DNA of 64,000 bases from FEN-299 sp963727765 (GTDB lineage Bacteria; Acidobacteriota; Vicinamibacteria; Vicinamibacterales; Fen-181), in the NCBI GenBank assembly GCA_963727765.1, contig CAVSGZ010000012.1, forward strand, positions 62,001-126,000, written 5' to 3'. Shown here in pieces: positions 10,401-16,358 of this stretch. Under the pieces are notes generated by a model. It was not told where the DNA came from and ran no database searches. It was given only the letters and a program-made list of their open reading frames with translations. The translations under genes were made by a program, and so were the position numbers. The stretch's first letter is position 1. The number at the start of each line of letters is the position of its first letter.

Positions 10401-10429
10401 TGCGTGGCACCGCGCAACGGCGGTTTCAT
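4445..10429 (-). CDS. Giant secreted metalloprotease, N-terminal part (RCC1/MBG/GloVer repeats)
   Basis: I place the start at ATG 10429 (MKPPLRGATH), because GGAAGGAG lies just upstream and a signal peptide follows (TRLARVTLVLALIFAATM, cleavage near SSAG). The open frame extends further upstream to 10642 but looks non-coding. Order: about 14 RCC1 repeats (SDGTVWAWGxNxxGQLG) at residues ~53-775; an MBG pair (~778-935); seven GloVer repeats (GLVMDSAGNLYGTT, GTVFELV) at ~939-1342; a second MBG pair (~1347-1500); a surface-type module (~1505-1750); then the upstream part of a metalloprotease domain (LPEDLFVQIDYMC, GINVHFDVGNNY). The frame ends at VPTVLD and TGA 4447-4445. The missing zinc site follows in the next frame, so this is one gene split by an indel near 4448. 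It may be non-functional, or the break may be a sequence error. Confidence 0.8.
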   Translation of the reverse strand: MKPPLRGATHFAPAYPAACVITRLARVTLVLALIFAATMPSSAGDRRPVPRAVGTVVGWGNDFPNSPTELSGLSGAVAVAHGRHSLILKSDGTVLAMGPNDYGQLGDGTTTTTPVETPVQVSGLSDVVAIAVGDIHSIALKSDGTVWTWGGNLFGELGVVGGNSSIPVQVVGVGGHGFLTGVVAIAAGSEHSLALRSDGTVWAWGYNADNQLGVTGPDSFTPVQVTPLPGIVAITAGDLHSVALSSDGTVWAWGWNGEGELGMGQPGNGTVQYPYSTPTPQHVVDGMGGSFSGVMAISSYETHTLALKSDGTVWAWGTNQFGQLGNGSITPSATPVQALSGAMAVSAGTMFSLALKSDGTVWAWGNNQMGELGNGSREYPACGIPAAGCYHPTATQIPSFSGVVAISAGTYSSLALQSQAIGAAWGESFYGEVGDGFPGDPVYSPRQVSGISGLAAIASGDTYNLARLSDGSLWTWGNNPYGLGNGTTSSTTPVRLASFAGTVAAIATGGSHSLVLKSDGTVWAWGFDFGTTPELQSGFSGTVALAGGVTHSLALRNDGTVWARGRNTYGQLGTGNTTTSYTPVQVIDSSDSSGNLTGVVAVAAGGDYSLALKSDGTVWSWGMNNYGQLGIGSSDNDPHSTPVQVSGLSGVAAIAAGYEHGLALKSDGTVWVWGHNDHHQLGNGSTTDSPTPRQVSGFLTVAAIATSCVAAHTLALKGDGTLWGWGLNNAGQLGFGVTGSTPTQLDGPSQLNGPWATSAIAAGDEHSLTMALSLTPPPTLTVTAYNQVMTYGGTVPTLTYDSDVTPLDTEPTCITSANSTSPVGTYTITCSGAALAGYEVTYVPGTLTVNPAPLAIIADNKWMYPGSTVPLLTASYVGLAGGDTAQELNGLVTLTTSATSTSPAGTYDITFTNVPTLANYTVTTIPGTLTVNPEPLPSFSVLYSFKGVGGDGGGPNAGLVMDSAGNLYGTTYQGGFNGYGTVFELVNSSGTYTEQVLYRFTNSGGDGAQPAAGLVMDSAGNLYGTTYQGGFNGYGTVFELVKSSGTYIEQVLYRFTGSDGDGVWPVAGLVMDSAGNLYGTTYYGGSVGWGTVFELVKSPGTYTEQVLYSFTDSGGDGASPQAGLVMDSAGNLYGTTMEGGLSPNPNCSDPYGCGTVFELSPISSGTYTEQVLYRFTGSDGDGTSPWAGLTMDSAGNLYGTTMEGGLSPNPNCSDPHGCGTVFELSPTSSGTYTETVLYSFRGSGGDGAGPRADLVMDSAGNLYGTTTGGGSNEYGTVFELVNSPGTYTETVLHSFTNSGGDGAWPKAGLVMDSAGNLYGPTYPGGSNGYGTVFELFNSSGTYTSSLTVTASNQVMTYGGTVPTLTYSSNVTTLDTTPTCVTSAGSTSPVATYTITCSGAVKAGYEIAYIPGTLTVNPAPLTIIADNKAMGAGSRVPPLTASYFGFVNGDTAGTAFSSPPTLTLPTGFNGTVPGTYTITVGPVTAPNYSIVSQNGQLTVNANALNLFNNFFVTGDYAVGSTSLRSGTGTITVATPTAGAIPQGAGVLAAFLYWQTVESATSAPASGIQFLGYRVLGAQQLGSDIGFTDGTLTGVLRTYRANVLPYLPVTPQGLSGTPVAVSTPADWANGSRHAIGASLVVVYRLLSNETDLGGNDVVPLKAVVLYDGSWVPPGATGTMSQDLRGFYEAAPGSVGTATAIVNTGSGWAQQNTLNLSLSGDHVALASGNVAAGGVMVLSTPVNAGSDGLLASWKTAHGYQDPRDGSWVDLPDVTTVQPPAQLPEDLFVQIDYMCSLVNADGTCDTVNGHSHLPKLEALEEVALAFENHGINVHFDVGNNYQDQPYPHIVPAQFAKGGNIIPEQTCTDTDPANPQCVVPNEPGVLGWKLGLGLAKMGPRDANACATTGDCSPRFQHGRKDSYHYALFAHSIATPAWSFAYGNLVSISINSSGDTATITTSAPHGLGDPLSGGAPARITIAESISQPYLNGIYVPTVLD
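6405..7615 (-). repeat. Seven GloVer tandem repeats
   Basis: Seven units of roughly 160-195 bp each encode the pattern GDGxxPxAGLVMDSAGNLYG followed by GTVFEL and VLYSF. Large blocks are identical between units at the DNA level (for example the segment encoding DSAGNLYGTT). This matches the choice-of-anchor tandem repeat GloVer family. Confidence 0.85.
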
Positions 10430-10821
10430 GGCGTGCTCCTTCCGAGAACGGACGGCAGATTCACGCGTGGCGCAGGGCCGGGCTTCGCGGCCGGGCACCG
10501 CGAGCGAGCAACTGTCAGGACCAGGATTGCGGATGCGGGAGTGACGACGGCGTGGCCGATCGCCGGAGTGCTGTCGCGAACCACCGGAAGGCTGCCTGAC
10601 ATGACTGGCCCCACCCGGTTGACGACAAGACCGCCACTCCACGGATACGTGGGTGGCATCGCGAGGAAGGAAACTACGTTGGAACCGCCGCCGGAGATCC
10701 GCGACGTCTGCGAAGGAGAGGTCGCGTCATCATGCACCGTCCGATCGCTCGCGGCCTTTCACCCGAGCGCTGAAGGGCACAAGAGACGCAACGCGAAATA
10801 TGAGCCGCGCAGATGGATTTG
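10430..10821. other. 392-bp gap: upstream region of the giant gene
   Basis: This gap lies between the giant gene start (10429) and the phosphatase stop (10822), both on the minus strand. It holds the ribosome binding site of the giant gene and presumably its promoter. I could not recognise a convincing -35/-10 pair, a terminator or a small gene. Confidence 0.5.
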
Positions 10822-12468
10822 TCAAGGAGCGGGCTGATAGCGGATCACGACCACGGTGATGTCGTCCTCCTGCCCCGCGCTTCCCGCAAAGGTCTCGACG
10901 GCCCGGAACACGCGTTCGACGATGGAATCGGGCGCTCCGCCCGCCACCGCAGGCAGGAGCCGCTCGATGCCGGCGGTGCCGAATGCCGCTCCAAGCGTGT
11001 TGACGGCGTCGCAGACACCGTCGGTATAGAGAAAGAGCCCGTCACCAGGTTCGAGGACCAATTCCGTGACCGGGAACACCACATTCTCCATCACGCCGAG
11101 CGCGAGGGCGTTGCGGGCGGCCACGACATCCACCGCGCCGTTCCGGCGCAGGAGGTATGGAAGGTTGTGGCCGGCGTTGGCGAGATCCAGCCGGCCGGTC
11201 GGAAGGTCGAGGCAGCCCGCCAGCGCGGTGACGAACATCCCTCGCTCGTTGTCGCGCGCCACCTCCCGGTTGAGCCGCGCGACGATCTCGTCGAGCGGCA
11301 GCCGCAGCCCGGCGATGGCGCGGAACAGCGTCTGCGACATCGCCATCATCAGCGCCGCCGCCATGCCCTTGCCCGCCACGTCGGCGACGATGAACCACAG
11401 CCGGTCGCCGTCCACCAGGTACTCGTAGAAATCGCCGCCGACCTGCCGGGCCGGCACCTGCCGCGCGGCTACATCCACGTCGCTGCGCCCAAGCGGCTGG
11501 CGCCGCAGCATCCCCATCTGGATGTCCCGCGCGAGCGCCAGCTCGCGATCGACCACCCGGCGCTCGGCCTCCTGTTCGACGAGCGCGATGTTGCGGACGC
11601 GAAGCGCGCCCGCCGACGCGAGCGACACCAGCAGCTCCAGGTCCTGCTCGGAGAACCGGCGCGCCGCGACACTCGAGTAGAGGGCGATCATGCCGAGGCA
11701 CCCCTCGGCGTCGCTGAGCGGCGCGGCGAGAATGCTGCGGACGCCCGACATGATGACGCTCTCGGCCGACGCGAAGCGCTCGTCAATCTGCGCGTCGAGA
11801 ACCAGCGCCGCCGCCCCTTTCACCGTCACCTCCTCGGCGAGTCGGCGCGACACCAGCAAGGCGCCGGAAGACCGGGACGAACGGCGTTCCGCGGCCCGGT
11901 ACAACTCACCGTCCGCGCCCTTGAGAAACACCGCCGCGTCCTCGGGCTCGAGCACCGCGAAGGCGCGATCGAGGATCAGTTGGAGCAGGTCTTCGCGCGA
12001 GATGGGAGCGGCCAGCGCCCTGTGCACTTCGTTGAGCATCCGCAGGCGCGAGGATGCGGCGGACTCGTCGGCCACCCGGTCCAGCAGTTCCGAGGCCGGC
12101 TTGAGCACCGAGAAGAGCGACTCGTCAACGGCTGGCGCCCCAATCGTCGTCTGCCCGGACTCGGTCTGCGTGCCCGTCGACACGACCCGCACCAGCGTGT
12201 CCCCTACCCTGAGGGCATCGCCGGCCTTGATTCCGACGGCGGATGAACACGGCTGCCCGTTCAGCCTCGAACCGTTACGCGACTGCAGGTCCTCGACGAA
12301 CCACTCCCCCTCCTTCACGAACAGCCTCGCGTGCCGACGGGACACGCTCGCGTCGTCCACGACGATGTCCGCCCCCGCCTTTCGCCCGATGACGAGGGAC
12401 TCGGCCTCGAAGGTCCTCGAAATCGGGGCGGCGCCGGCAGACTCGATACGCAGTTCGAGCACGGCCAC
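10822..12468 (-). CDS. FHA-GAF-SpoIIE (RsbU-like) PP2C phosphatase
   Basis: The protein has 548 residues. An FHA domain (residues ~20-95: VIGRK, SVSRRHARL, LQSRNGSRLNG) should bind phosphothreonine peptides. A GAF domain follows (~150-310). The C-terminal SpoIIE-type PP2C phosphatase (~345-548) keeps the metal-binding acidic residues in GGDFYEYL, VADVAGKG, TDGVCDA and EDDITVVV. In partner switching such phosphatases dephosphorylate a STAS anti-sigma antagonist. That antagonist (12487-12831) and the anti-sigma kinase (12836-13315) lie directly upstream on the same strand, so the three form an operon-like module. The FHA domain suggests control by a Ser/Thr kinase, several of which are encoded in this window. 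The identity of the controlled sigma factor or effector is not visible. Confidence 0.9.
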   Translation of the reverse strand: MAVLELRIESAGAAPISRTFEAESLVIGRKAGADIVVDDASVSRRHARLFVKEGEWFVEDLQSRNGSRLNGQPCSSAVGIKAGDALRVGDTLVRVVSTGTQTESGQTTIGAPAVDESLFSVLKPASELLDRVADESAASSRLRMLNEVHRALAAPISREDLLQLILDRAFAVLEPEDAAVFLKGADGELYRAAERRSSRSSGALLVSRRLAEEVTVKGAAALVLDAQIDERFASAESVIMSGVRSILAAPLSDAEGCLGMIALYSSVAARRFSEQDLELLVSLASAGALRVRNIALVEQEAERRVVDRELALARDIQMGMLRRQPLGRSDVDVAARQVPARQVGGDFYEYLVDGDRLWFIVADVAGKGMAAALMMAMSQTLFRAIAGLRLPLDEIVARLNREVARDNERGMFVTALAGCLDLPTGRLDLANAGHNLPYLLRRNGAVDVVAARNALALGVMENVVFPVTELVLEPGDGLFLYTDGVCDAVNTLGAAFGTAGIERLLPAVAGGAPDSIVERVFRAVETFAGSAGQEDDITVVVIRYQPAP

Positions 12469-12486
12469 GGCTGTTCCGCCTTTCCG

Positions 12487-12831
12487 CTAGGCACCCGCCG
12501 CGCAGCGCGCCACCGCGAGGTCGCGCGTCCGCTCGACCGAGAAGAGCGGCAGGAAACCGGCCAGGTCGAACACTTGACGCACCGCCTCGCCCAGGGCGCA
12601 GAGCACGAGCGTTCCATGACCTTCCCGCATCCGCTTGGCGACGACGAGGAGCACGCGCAGGCCGACGCTGCTGATGTAACCGACTCCCTCGAAATCCACA
12701 ACGATCTGACCCTCCCCTTGATCGAGCGCCTTCGTCAGTGCCTGCTCCAGCGCCTCGCTCGTCGTGCTGTCGATGCGGCCGACAGGGGCGACGACGAGCA
12801 CGCATCCCTGGTGATCCTGATGAATGTCCAT
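12487..12831 (-). CDS. STAS-domain anti-sigma factor antagonist (RsbV-like)
   Basis: I chose ATG 12831 (MDIHQDHQG) because GGAGGG sits a few bases upstream, although the frame is open back to 12918. The 114-residue protein is a single STAS domain (VVDFEGVGYISSVGLRVLLV); a serine in the ISS motif is the expected phosphorylation site. It starts 4 bp after the stop of the kinase gene and ends 18 bp before the phosphatase start, which is the classic arrangement of a partner-switching operon. When dephosphorylated it would bind the RsbW-like kinase and release the kinase's target. Function comes from family knowledge; the target is unknown. Confidence 0.88.
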   Translation of the reverse strand: MDIHQDHQGCVLVVAPVGRIDSTTSEALEQALTKALDQGEGQIVVDFEGVGYISSVGLRVLLVVAKRMREGHGTLVLCALGEAVRQVFDLAGFLPLFSVERTRDLAVARCAAGA

Positions 12832-12835
12832 GCCG

Positions 12836-13315
12836 CTAATCCCTCCGAGGATCTGACAGTTCCGACGGCCGGGCACGATAGGTGATGACGAGGTGGTTGC
12901 GTCCCTCGCGGCGCGCATACTCCACCCGGTCCATTAACCGCTTGACCAGGTGGACGCCGAGACCGCCCGGCTGACGCTCCTCGATCGACGACGTGAGATC
13001 CGGCTCCGGCAGGTTCAGAGGATTGAATTCGGGTCCATCGTCGACGACAGTCACCTGGAGGCCGGCCGCGGCGATAGCGAAGGACACCTCGATGGCCGGC
13101 GCCCTGCCCCGGCTGCCTCCGTGCCGCACGATGTTTGACAGGATCTCGTCGAGCGCGACATGAACCGGCCACCCCGCCTCGGGGTCCAGGCCGTGGTCCG
13201 CCTGGAACCGGGCAAGGCTGTCGGCCGCGGCGGCGATGCCGGCGGGGCTGGCGGCCACGAGAACGGTGACCCGGGGCGTCGAGGACATGAACGTCGCCGG
13301 AAACCCGGCCATCAT
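12836..13315 (-). CDS. RsbW-like anti-sigma serine kinase
   Basis: The protein is 159 residues from the first ATG or 150 residues from MSSTPRV at 13288; the ribosome binding site does not decide between them. It is a GHKL ATPase of the HATPase_c_2 type: N-box ALDEILSNIVRHG, G1-like DDGPEFNP and G2-like GGLGVHLVKRL. Proteins of this type phosphorylate a STAS antagonist and otherwise bind and block a sigma factor or another regulator. It is the first gene of the minus-strand trio and is divergent from the ECF sigma gene starting at 13394, so the two may share a control region. Confidence 0.88.
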   Translation of the reverse strand: MMAGFPATFMSSTPRVTVLVAASPAGIAAAADSLARFQADHGLDPEAGWPVHVALDEILSNIVRHGGSRGRAPAIEVSFAIAAAGLQVTVVDDGPEFNPLNLPEPDLTSSIEERQPGGLGVHLVKRLMDRVEYARREGRNHLVITYRARPSELSDPRRD

Positions 13316-13393
13316 ACCACCCGCTCTTGTGGTATATGTACGCTTCCTATCACCTCGCGTCGTACCTTCTCGGCGAACTTTCCGGGAGGCGGC

Positions 13394-13945
13394 GTGTCAT
13401 TCACTGTGGGTGAGGACGACGACATCGTCCTCGTCGAGCGGTGCCTCGGCGGCGACACGGCGGCGTTCCGGCCGCTCGTGGAACGGTATCAGCGTGTGCT
13501 CCTCACCGTGGCCGCCAGGATGCTCGGCGACGCCGACGAGGCGGCGGATGCCGCACAGAATGCCTTCGTCCACGCCTACCAGAAGCTCCAGACGTTCGAC
13601 CGGAGGCACAAGTTCTTCAGCTGGCTGTACCGAATCCTGGTGAACGAGTGCCTCAACGTCAAGAGGTCGCGTCAGCCCCTGGAGCCGCTCGGTGCGGACC
13701 TGGCGACGCGGGACGATCCCCTTCGGGACGCCGAGCAGGCGGAGTTGCGGGCCAACGTGCAGGCGGCCCTGCTGAGGCTGCCGGCACCCTACCGTGAGGT
13801 CGTAGTGCTGCGGCACTACGCCGGCCTGTCCTACGTCGAGATCGCGGAGACGCTGGGCGTGCCGGAGAAGACGGTGAAATCGAGGCTCTACTCGGCGCGG
13901 CAACACCTCGGCGAGGACCTCCTGTCCTGGAAGAGATCATCATGA
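13394..13945 (+). CDS. ECF RNA polymerase sigma factor
   Basis: I chose GTG 13394 because GGGAGG lies 6 bp upstream and the sigma region begins directly after it; the frame is open further upstream but that part is not sigma-like. The 183-residue protein has region 2 (AAFRPLVERYQRVLLTVAAR, DAAQNAFVHAYQKL, FFSWLYRILVNECLN) and region 4 (LRLPAPYREVVVLRHYAGLS, ETLGVPEKTVKSRL). Its stop overlaps the start of the membrane anti-sigma gene by ATGA, so the two are translationally coupled. It probably directs an envelope or stress response when the anti-sigma factor releases it. Confidence 0.92.
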   Translation: MSFTVGEDDDIVLVERCLGGDTAAFRPLVERYQRVLLTVAARMLGDADEAADAAQNAFVHAYQKLQTFDRRHKFFSWLYRILVNECLNVKRSRQPLEPLGADLATRDDPLRDAEQAELRANVQAALLRLPAPYREVVVLRHYAGLSYVEIAETLGVPEKTVKSRLYSARQHLGEDLLSWKRSS

Positions 13946-15342
13946 TCGGGCATGAAGACGAGGAGCTCCTGCAACATGCGCTGGACGGCGCCCTGTCGGC
14001 AGACGAGACCGAGCGTCTGCGCGCCCGCCTGGCAGCCGAACCGGACCTGCGCGCCAGGGCGGACAGCCTGGAACGGCTGGTCACCCTGGTAGATGCGCAC
14101 GGGAGGGTCCAGCCGCCGGCGGAGTTCACGGACCGGGTGATGGCCGCCGTCGCGACCGTTCCGCCCGCGCGCCCAGCCTGGCACCGACGCCTCGCGTCGG
14201 TGGCCGGCGCGATCGGCCGCCAACTTTTCCCGGGGTTCGCGCATCATTCCGGGCAGAGCACGGGCCACCAGGAGTCTTTCCGCAAGGCCGGCATGGCCGG
14301 AGGAGGTGTGATCGTGGCAAAGAAAGCGCTGTGGGGGATCGCCGGACTCGCGGTCGTCATCGTCCTCGTCGTCGTTTACTTCAATGGCACCCGGTCGGTG
14401 GACCAGGGCGCCCAGGGCACGATCGGCGCGGCCGATCGGTACCGCGGCGCGCAGCCGTCGAGCGTCTCCGCCAAGGCCGCCGACGCGCAGGCGTTCCTCC
14501 AGAGCGATACGTTCGACAAGCTGGTGAAGGACAAGGATGTCCGCAACCTGCTGGCGGACCACCTGGCATGCGCGGTGCTCGCGAAGGTCGACGTGCAGGT
14601 GCTCAACAGGAGAGCGCTGCAGGACGCCATGGCTGACGGCGCGGCCCAGGCGGCCCTCGGCACCAAGGCGCTGCAGGACGCCATGGAGGATGGCGCAGTC
14701 CAGGCGGCCCTCGGCACCAAGGCGCTGCAGGACGCCATGGGGGACGGCGCGGTCCAGAACGCCCTGAGGCAGACCTCACTGCAGAATGCCTTGCTTGATG
14801 GGAAGGCGCGCAGCATGCTCACCCAGGCCGGCATGCAGACTGCCCTCCAGCAGGTCGCGCTGGTGCGGGATGCCGTCCACGGAGGCAAGGCACTCGCGGC
14901 GCAGAGCCCGGAGTTCGCGAATGCGATCAACGCGCACAACGTCGCGTTCATGGCGGCGATCGGAGACGACGCGTTCCTGGCAGCGATGAAGGACTCGGGG
15001 AAGCTGTTCAGCGCCTTTCTCACCAACGACGCCTGCGTAGCGGCGCTCAACGCGAGGGCGCAGCTCATGACGGCGGTGATGGCCGACGCAGCACTCCAAG
15101 CGTCGATGAATGGCTCGTCGAGGCAGATCATGTCGTCGCTGTTCGGGGACGCCGACGTCATGAACCTTATCAAGACGAACACGAACCTGCACGTGGCGGC
15201 GTTCTTCGGCGATGCGACGTTCCAGGCGGCAGTTCACAACACGGCGCTCGTGTCGGCGCTGCACGACAACCCGGGAGCCCGGGCGGCGTTCAGCGACGGC
15301 GCGGCCATGGACGCGGCGCTGAAAGCGATGGAGAGACGGTAG
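13942..15342 (+). CDS. Membrane anti-sigma factor with alpha-helical repeat ectodomain
   Basis: The protein has 466 residues. The cytoplasmic N-terminus (EDEELLQHALDGALSADETE, AEPDLRARADSLERL) has the look of an anti-sigma domain, but no clear zinc-binding HxxxCxxC is seen. One transmembrane segment lies at ~128-150 (ALWGIAGLAVVIVLVVVYF). The outer part is about 300 residues, alanine-rich, and starts with four 18-residue repeats of the type KALQDAMxDGAVQxALGT that decay into looser helical repeats. The gene overlaps the ECF gene by 4 bp. I infer that it holds the sigma factor at the membrane and senses something outside; the repeat ectodomain is unusual for this class. Confidence 0.8.
   Translation: MIGHEDEELLQHALDGALSADETERLRARLAAEPDLRARADSLERLVTLVDAHGRVQPPAEFTDRVMAAVATVPPARPAWHRRLASVAGAIGRQLFPGFAHHSGQSTGHQESFRKAGMAGGGVIVAKKALWGIAGLAVVIVLVVVYFNGTRSVDQGAQGTIGAADRYRGAQPSSVSAKAADAQAFLQSDTFDKLVKDKDVRNLLADHLACAVLAKVDVQVLNRRALQDAMADGAAQAALGTKALQDAMEDGAVQAALGTKALQDAMGDGAVQNALRQTSLQNALLDGKARSMLTQAGMQTALQQVALVRDAVHGGKALAAQSPEFANAINAHNVAFMAAIGDDAFLAAMKDSGKLFSAFLTNDACVAALNARAQLMTAVMADAALQASMNGSSRQIMSSLFGDADVMNLIKTNTNLHVAAFFGDATFQAAVHNTALVSALHDNPGARAAFSDGAAMDAALKAMERR
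14614..14829 (+). repeat. Four 54-bp tandem repeats in the anti-sigma ectodomain
   Basis: Units start at 14614, 14668, 14722 and 14776, exactly 54 bp apart. The first three are nearly identical and encode ALQDAMxDGAxQxALGTK; the fourth is diverged (SLQNALLDGKARSMLTQA). Confidence 0.9.
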
Positions 15343-15365
15343 CAGCACCCTGAGTCGGCTCGATT

Positions 15366-15400
15366 GTGCCCGGCGGCCCGTCAGCGGCGCCGCCGGGCAC
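15366..15400 (+). terminator. Rho-independent terminator after the anti-sigma gene
   Basis: GTGCCCGGCGGC at 15366-15377 pairs perfectly with 15389-15400 across an 11-base loop and is followed by TTGTGTGT. It lies 24 bp after the anti-sigma stop and 47 bp before the next gene. Confidence 0.8.
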
Positions 15401-15446
15401 TTGTGTGTCACCCCGCCGGCACCCCGGTTACTGACGAGGAGGTCCG

Positions 15447-16358
15447 ATGGGTCCCAGAGTCCTGTCTGCCCTGCTGACCGCCCTCCTGCTCTGCGCCCCA
15501 CCTGCGGCAGCCCAGATAAAGCGCGTGGACACCGGCCAGGTGACGTTGATCTATTTCGACGTCACCGAGTCGTACCTGGTCCCGCACGCGGTTCAGTCGC
15601 TGGACGTCTCGCTCGACTTCCAGCACCGCATCTTCGGGTTCGACCCGAACGAGCATGTCTACGTGCTGCTGGCCGACTTCTCCGACTCGGCCGACGCCGG
15701 TGCGGGGGTTACGCCGCGCAACCTGCTGGTCATCCAGATCGCGCCGCTCAACTACGCGTTCGAGACCATCGCGGCCAACGACCGGATCATCCTCATCATG
15801 AACCACGAGCTGGTGCACGTGGCGACGATGGGCCAGCCGGCCGGTGCCGACCGTGTCTTCCGGCGCCTGTTTGGGGGAAAGGTGTCGGAGATCAAGGAGC
15901 AGCCGGAGACCATCCTCTACGGGTACGTCACCGCCCCACGAACCTATGCGCCCCGCTGGTATCACGAGGGCATCGCGGTGTTCTCAGACACCTGGATGAA
16001 CGGCGGGATCGGGCGCGCGCAGGGCGGGTGGGACGAGATGGTGTTCCGGGCGATGGTTCGCGACGGCGCGGTCTTCCACGACCCACTTGGACTCGTGTCC
16101 GCCGGGACGAAGATCGACTTCCAGCTCCAGATCAACTCCTACCTCTACGGCACGCGGTTCATGACCTGGCTGGCCGATCGCTACTCGCCCGAGCAACTCG
16201 TGGCGTGGACCTCGCGCAAACCGGGGAGCAAGGGGTACTACGCGTCGCAGTTCAAGCAGGTGTTCCACCGGTCGCTGGAGGACGCCTGGGCGGAGTGGGT
16301 GACGTTCGAGAAGGCGTTCCAGGAGAAGAACCTCGCGGCGATCCGGAAGTACCCGTGA
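15447..16358 (+). CDS. Secreted peptidase-MA-like metallopeptidase, N-terminal part of a split gene
   Basis: The protein has 303 residues with a signal peptide (MGPRVLSALLTALLLCAPPA, then AAQ). GAGG of a ribosome binding site lies upstream. A zinc motif NHELVHVATM (HExxH) and a downstream WYHEGIAVFSD, where a conserved glutamate is expected, fit the peptidase MA / basic-secretory type. The frame stops at TGA 16356-16358, yet the next frame continues the same protein (IRKYP, then VTPVHDITTRAL). Either a single-base deletion split a ~980-residue protein, or these are two genes coupled by GTGA. Confidence 0.8.
   Translation: MGPRVLSALLTALLLCAPPAAAQIKRVDTGQVTLIYFDVTESYLVPHAVQSLDVSLDFQHRIFGFDPNEHVYVLLADFSDSADAGAGVTPRNLLVIQIAPLNYAFETIAANDRIILIMNHELVHVATMGQPAGADRVFRRLFGGKVSEIKEQPETILYGYVTAPRTYAPRWYHEGIAVFSDTWMNGGIGRAQGGWDEMVFRAMVRDGAVFHDPLGLVSAGTKIDFQLQINSYLYGTRFMTWLADRYSPEQLVAWTSRKPGSKGYYASQFKQVFHRSLEDAWAEWVTFEKAFQEKNLAAIRKYP

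Noticed and set aside
13316..13393. A copy of the island ECF promoter motif in front of the first ECF gene
   Set aside because: No GCGGAA-N12-CGTCCGTGTAAT match is present. The two sigma systems appear separate.
15401..16354. Upstream extension of the propeller-barrel frame
   Set aside because: This part is out of frame with the recognised signal peptide and protease domain at 15447-16358. The true N-terminal coding lies in the other frame.
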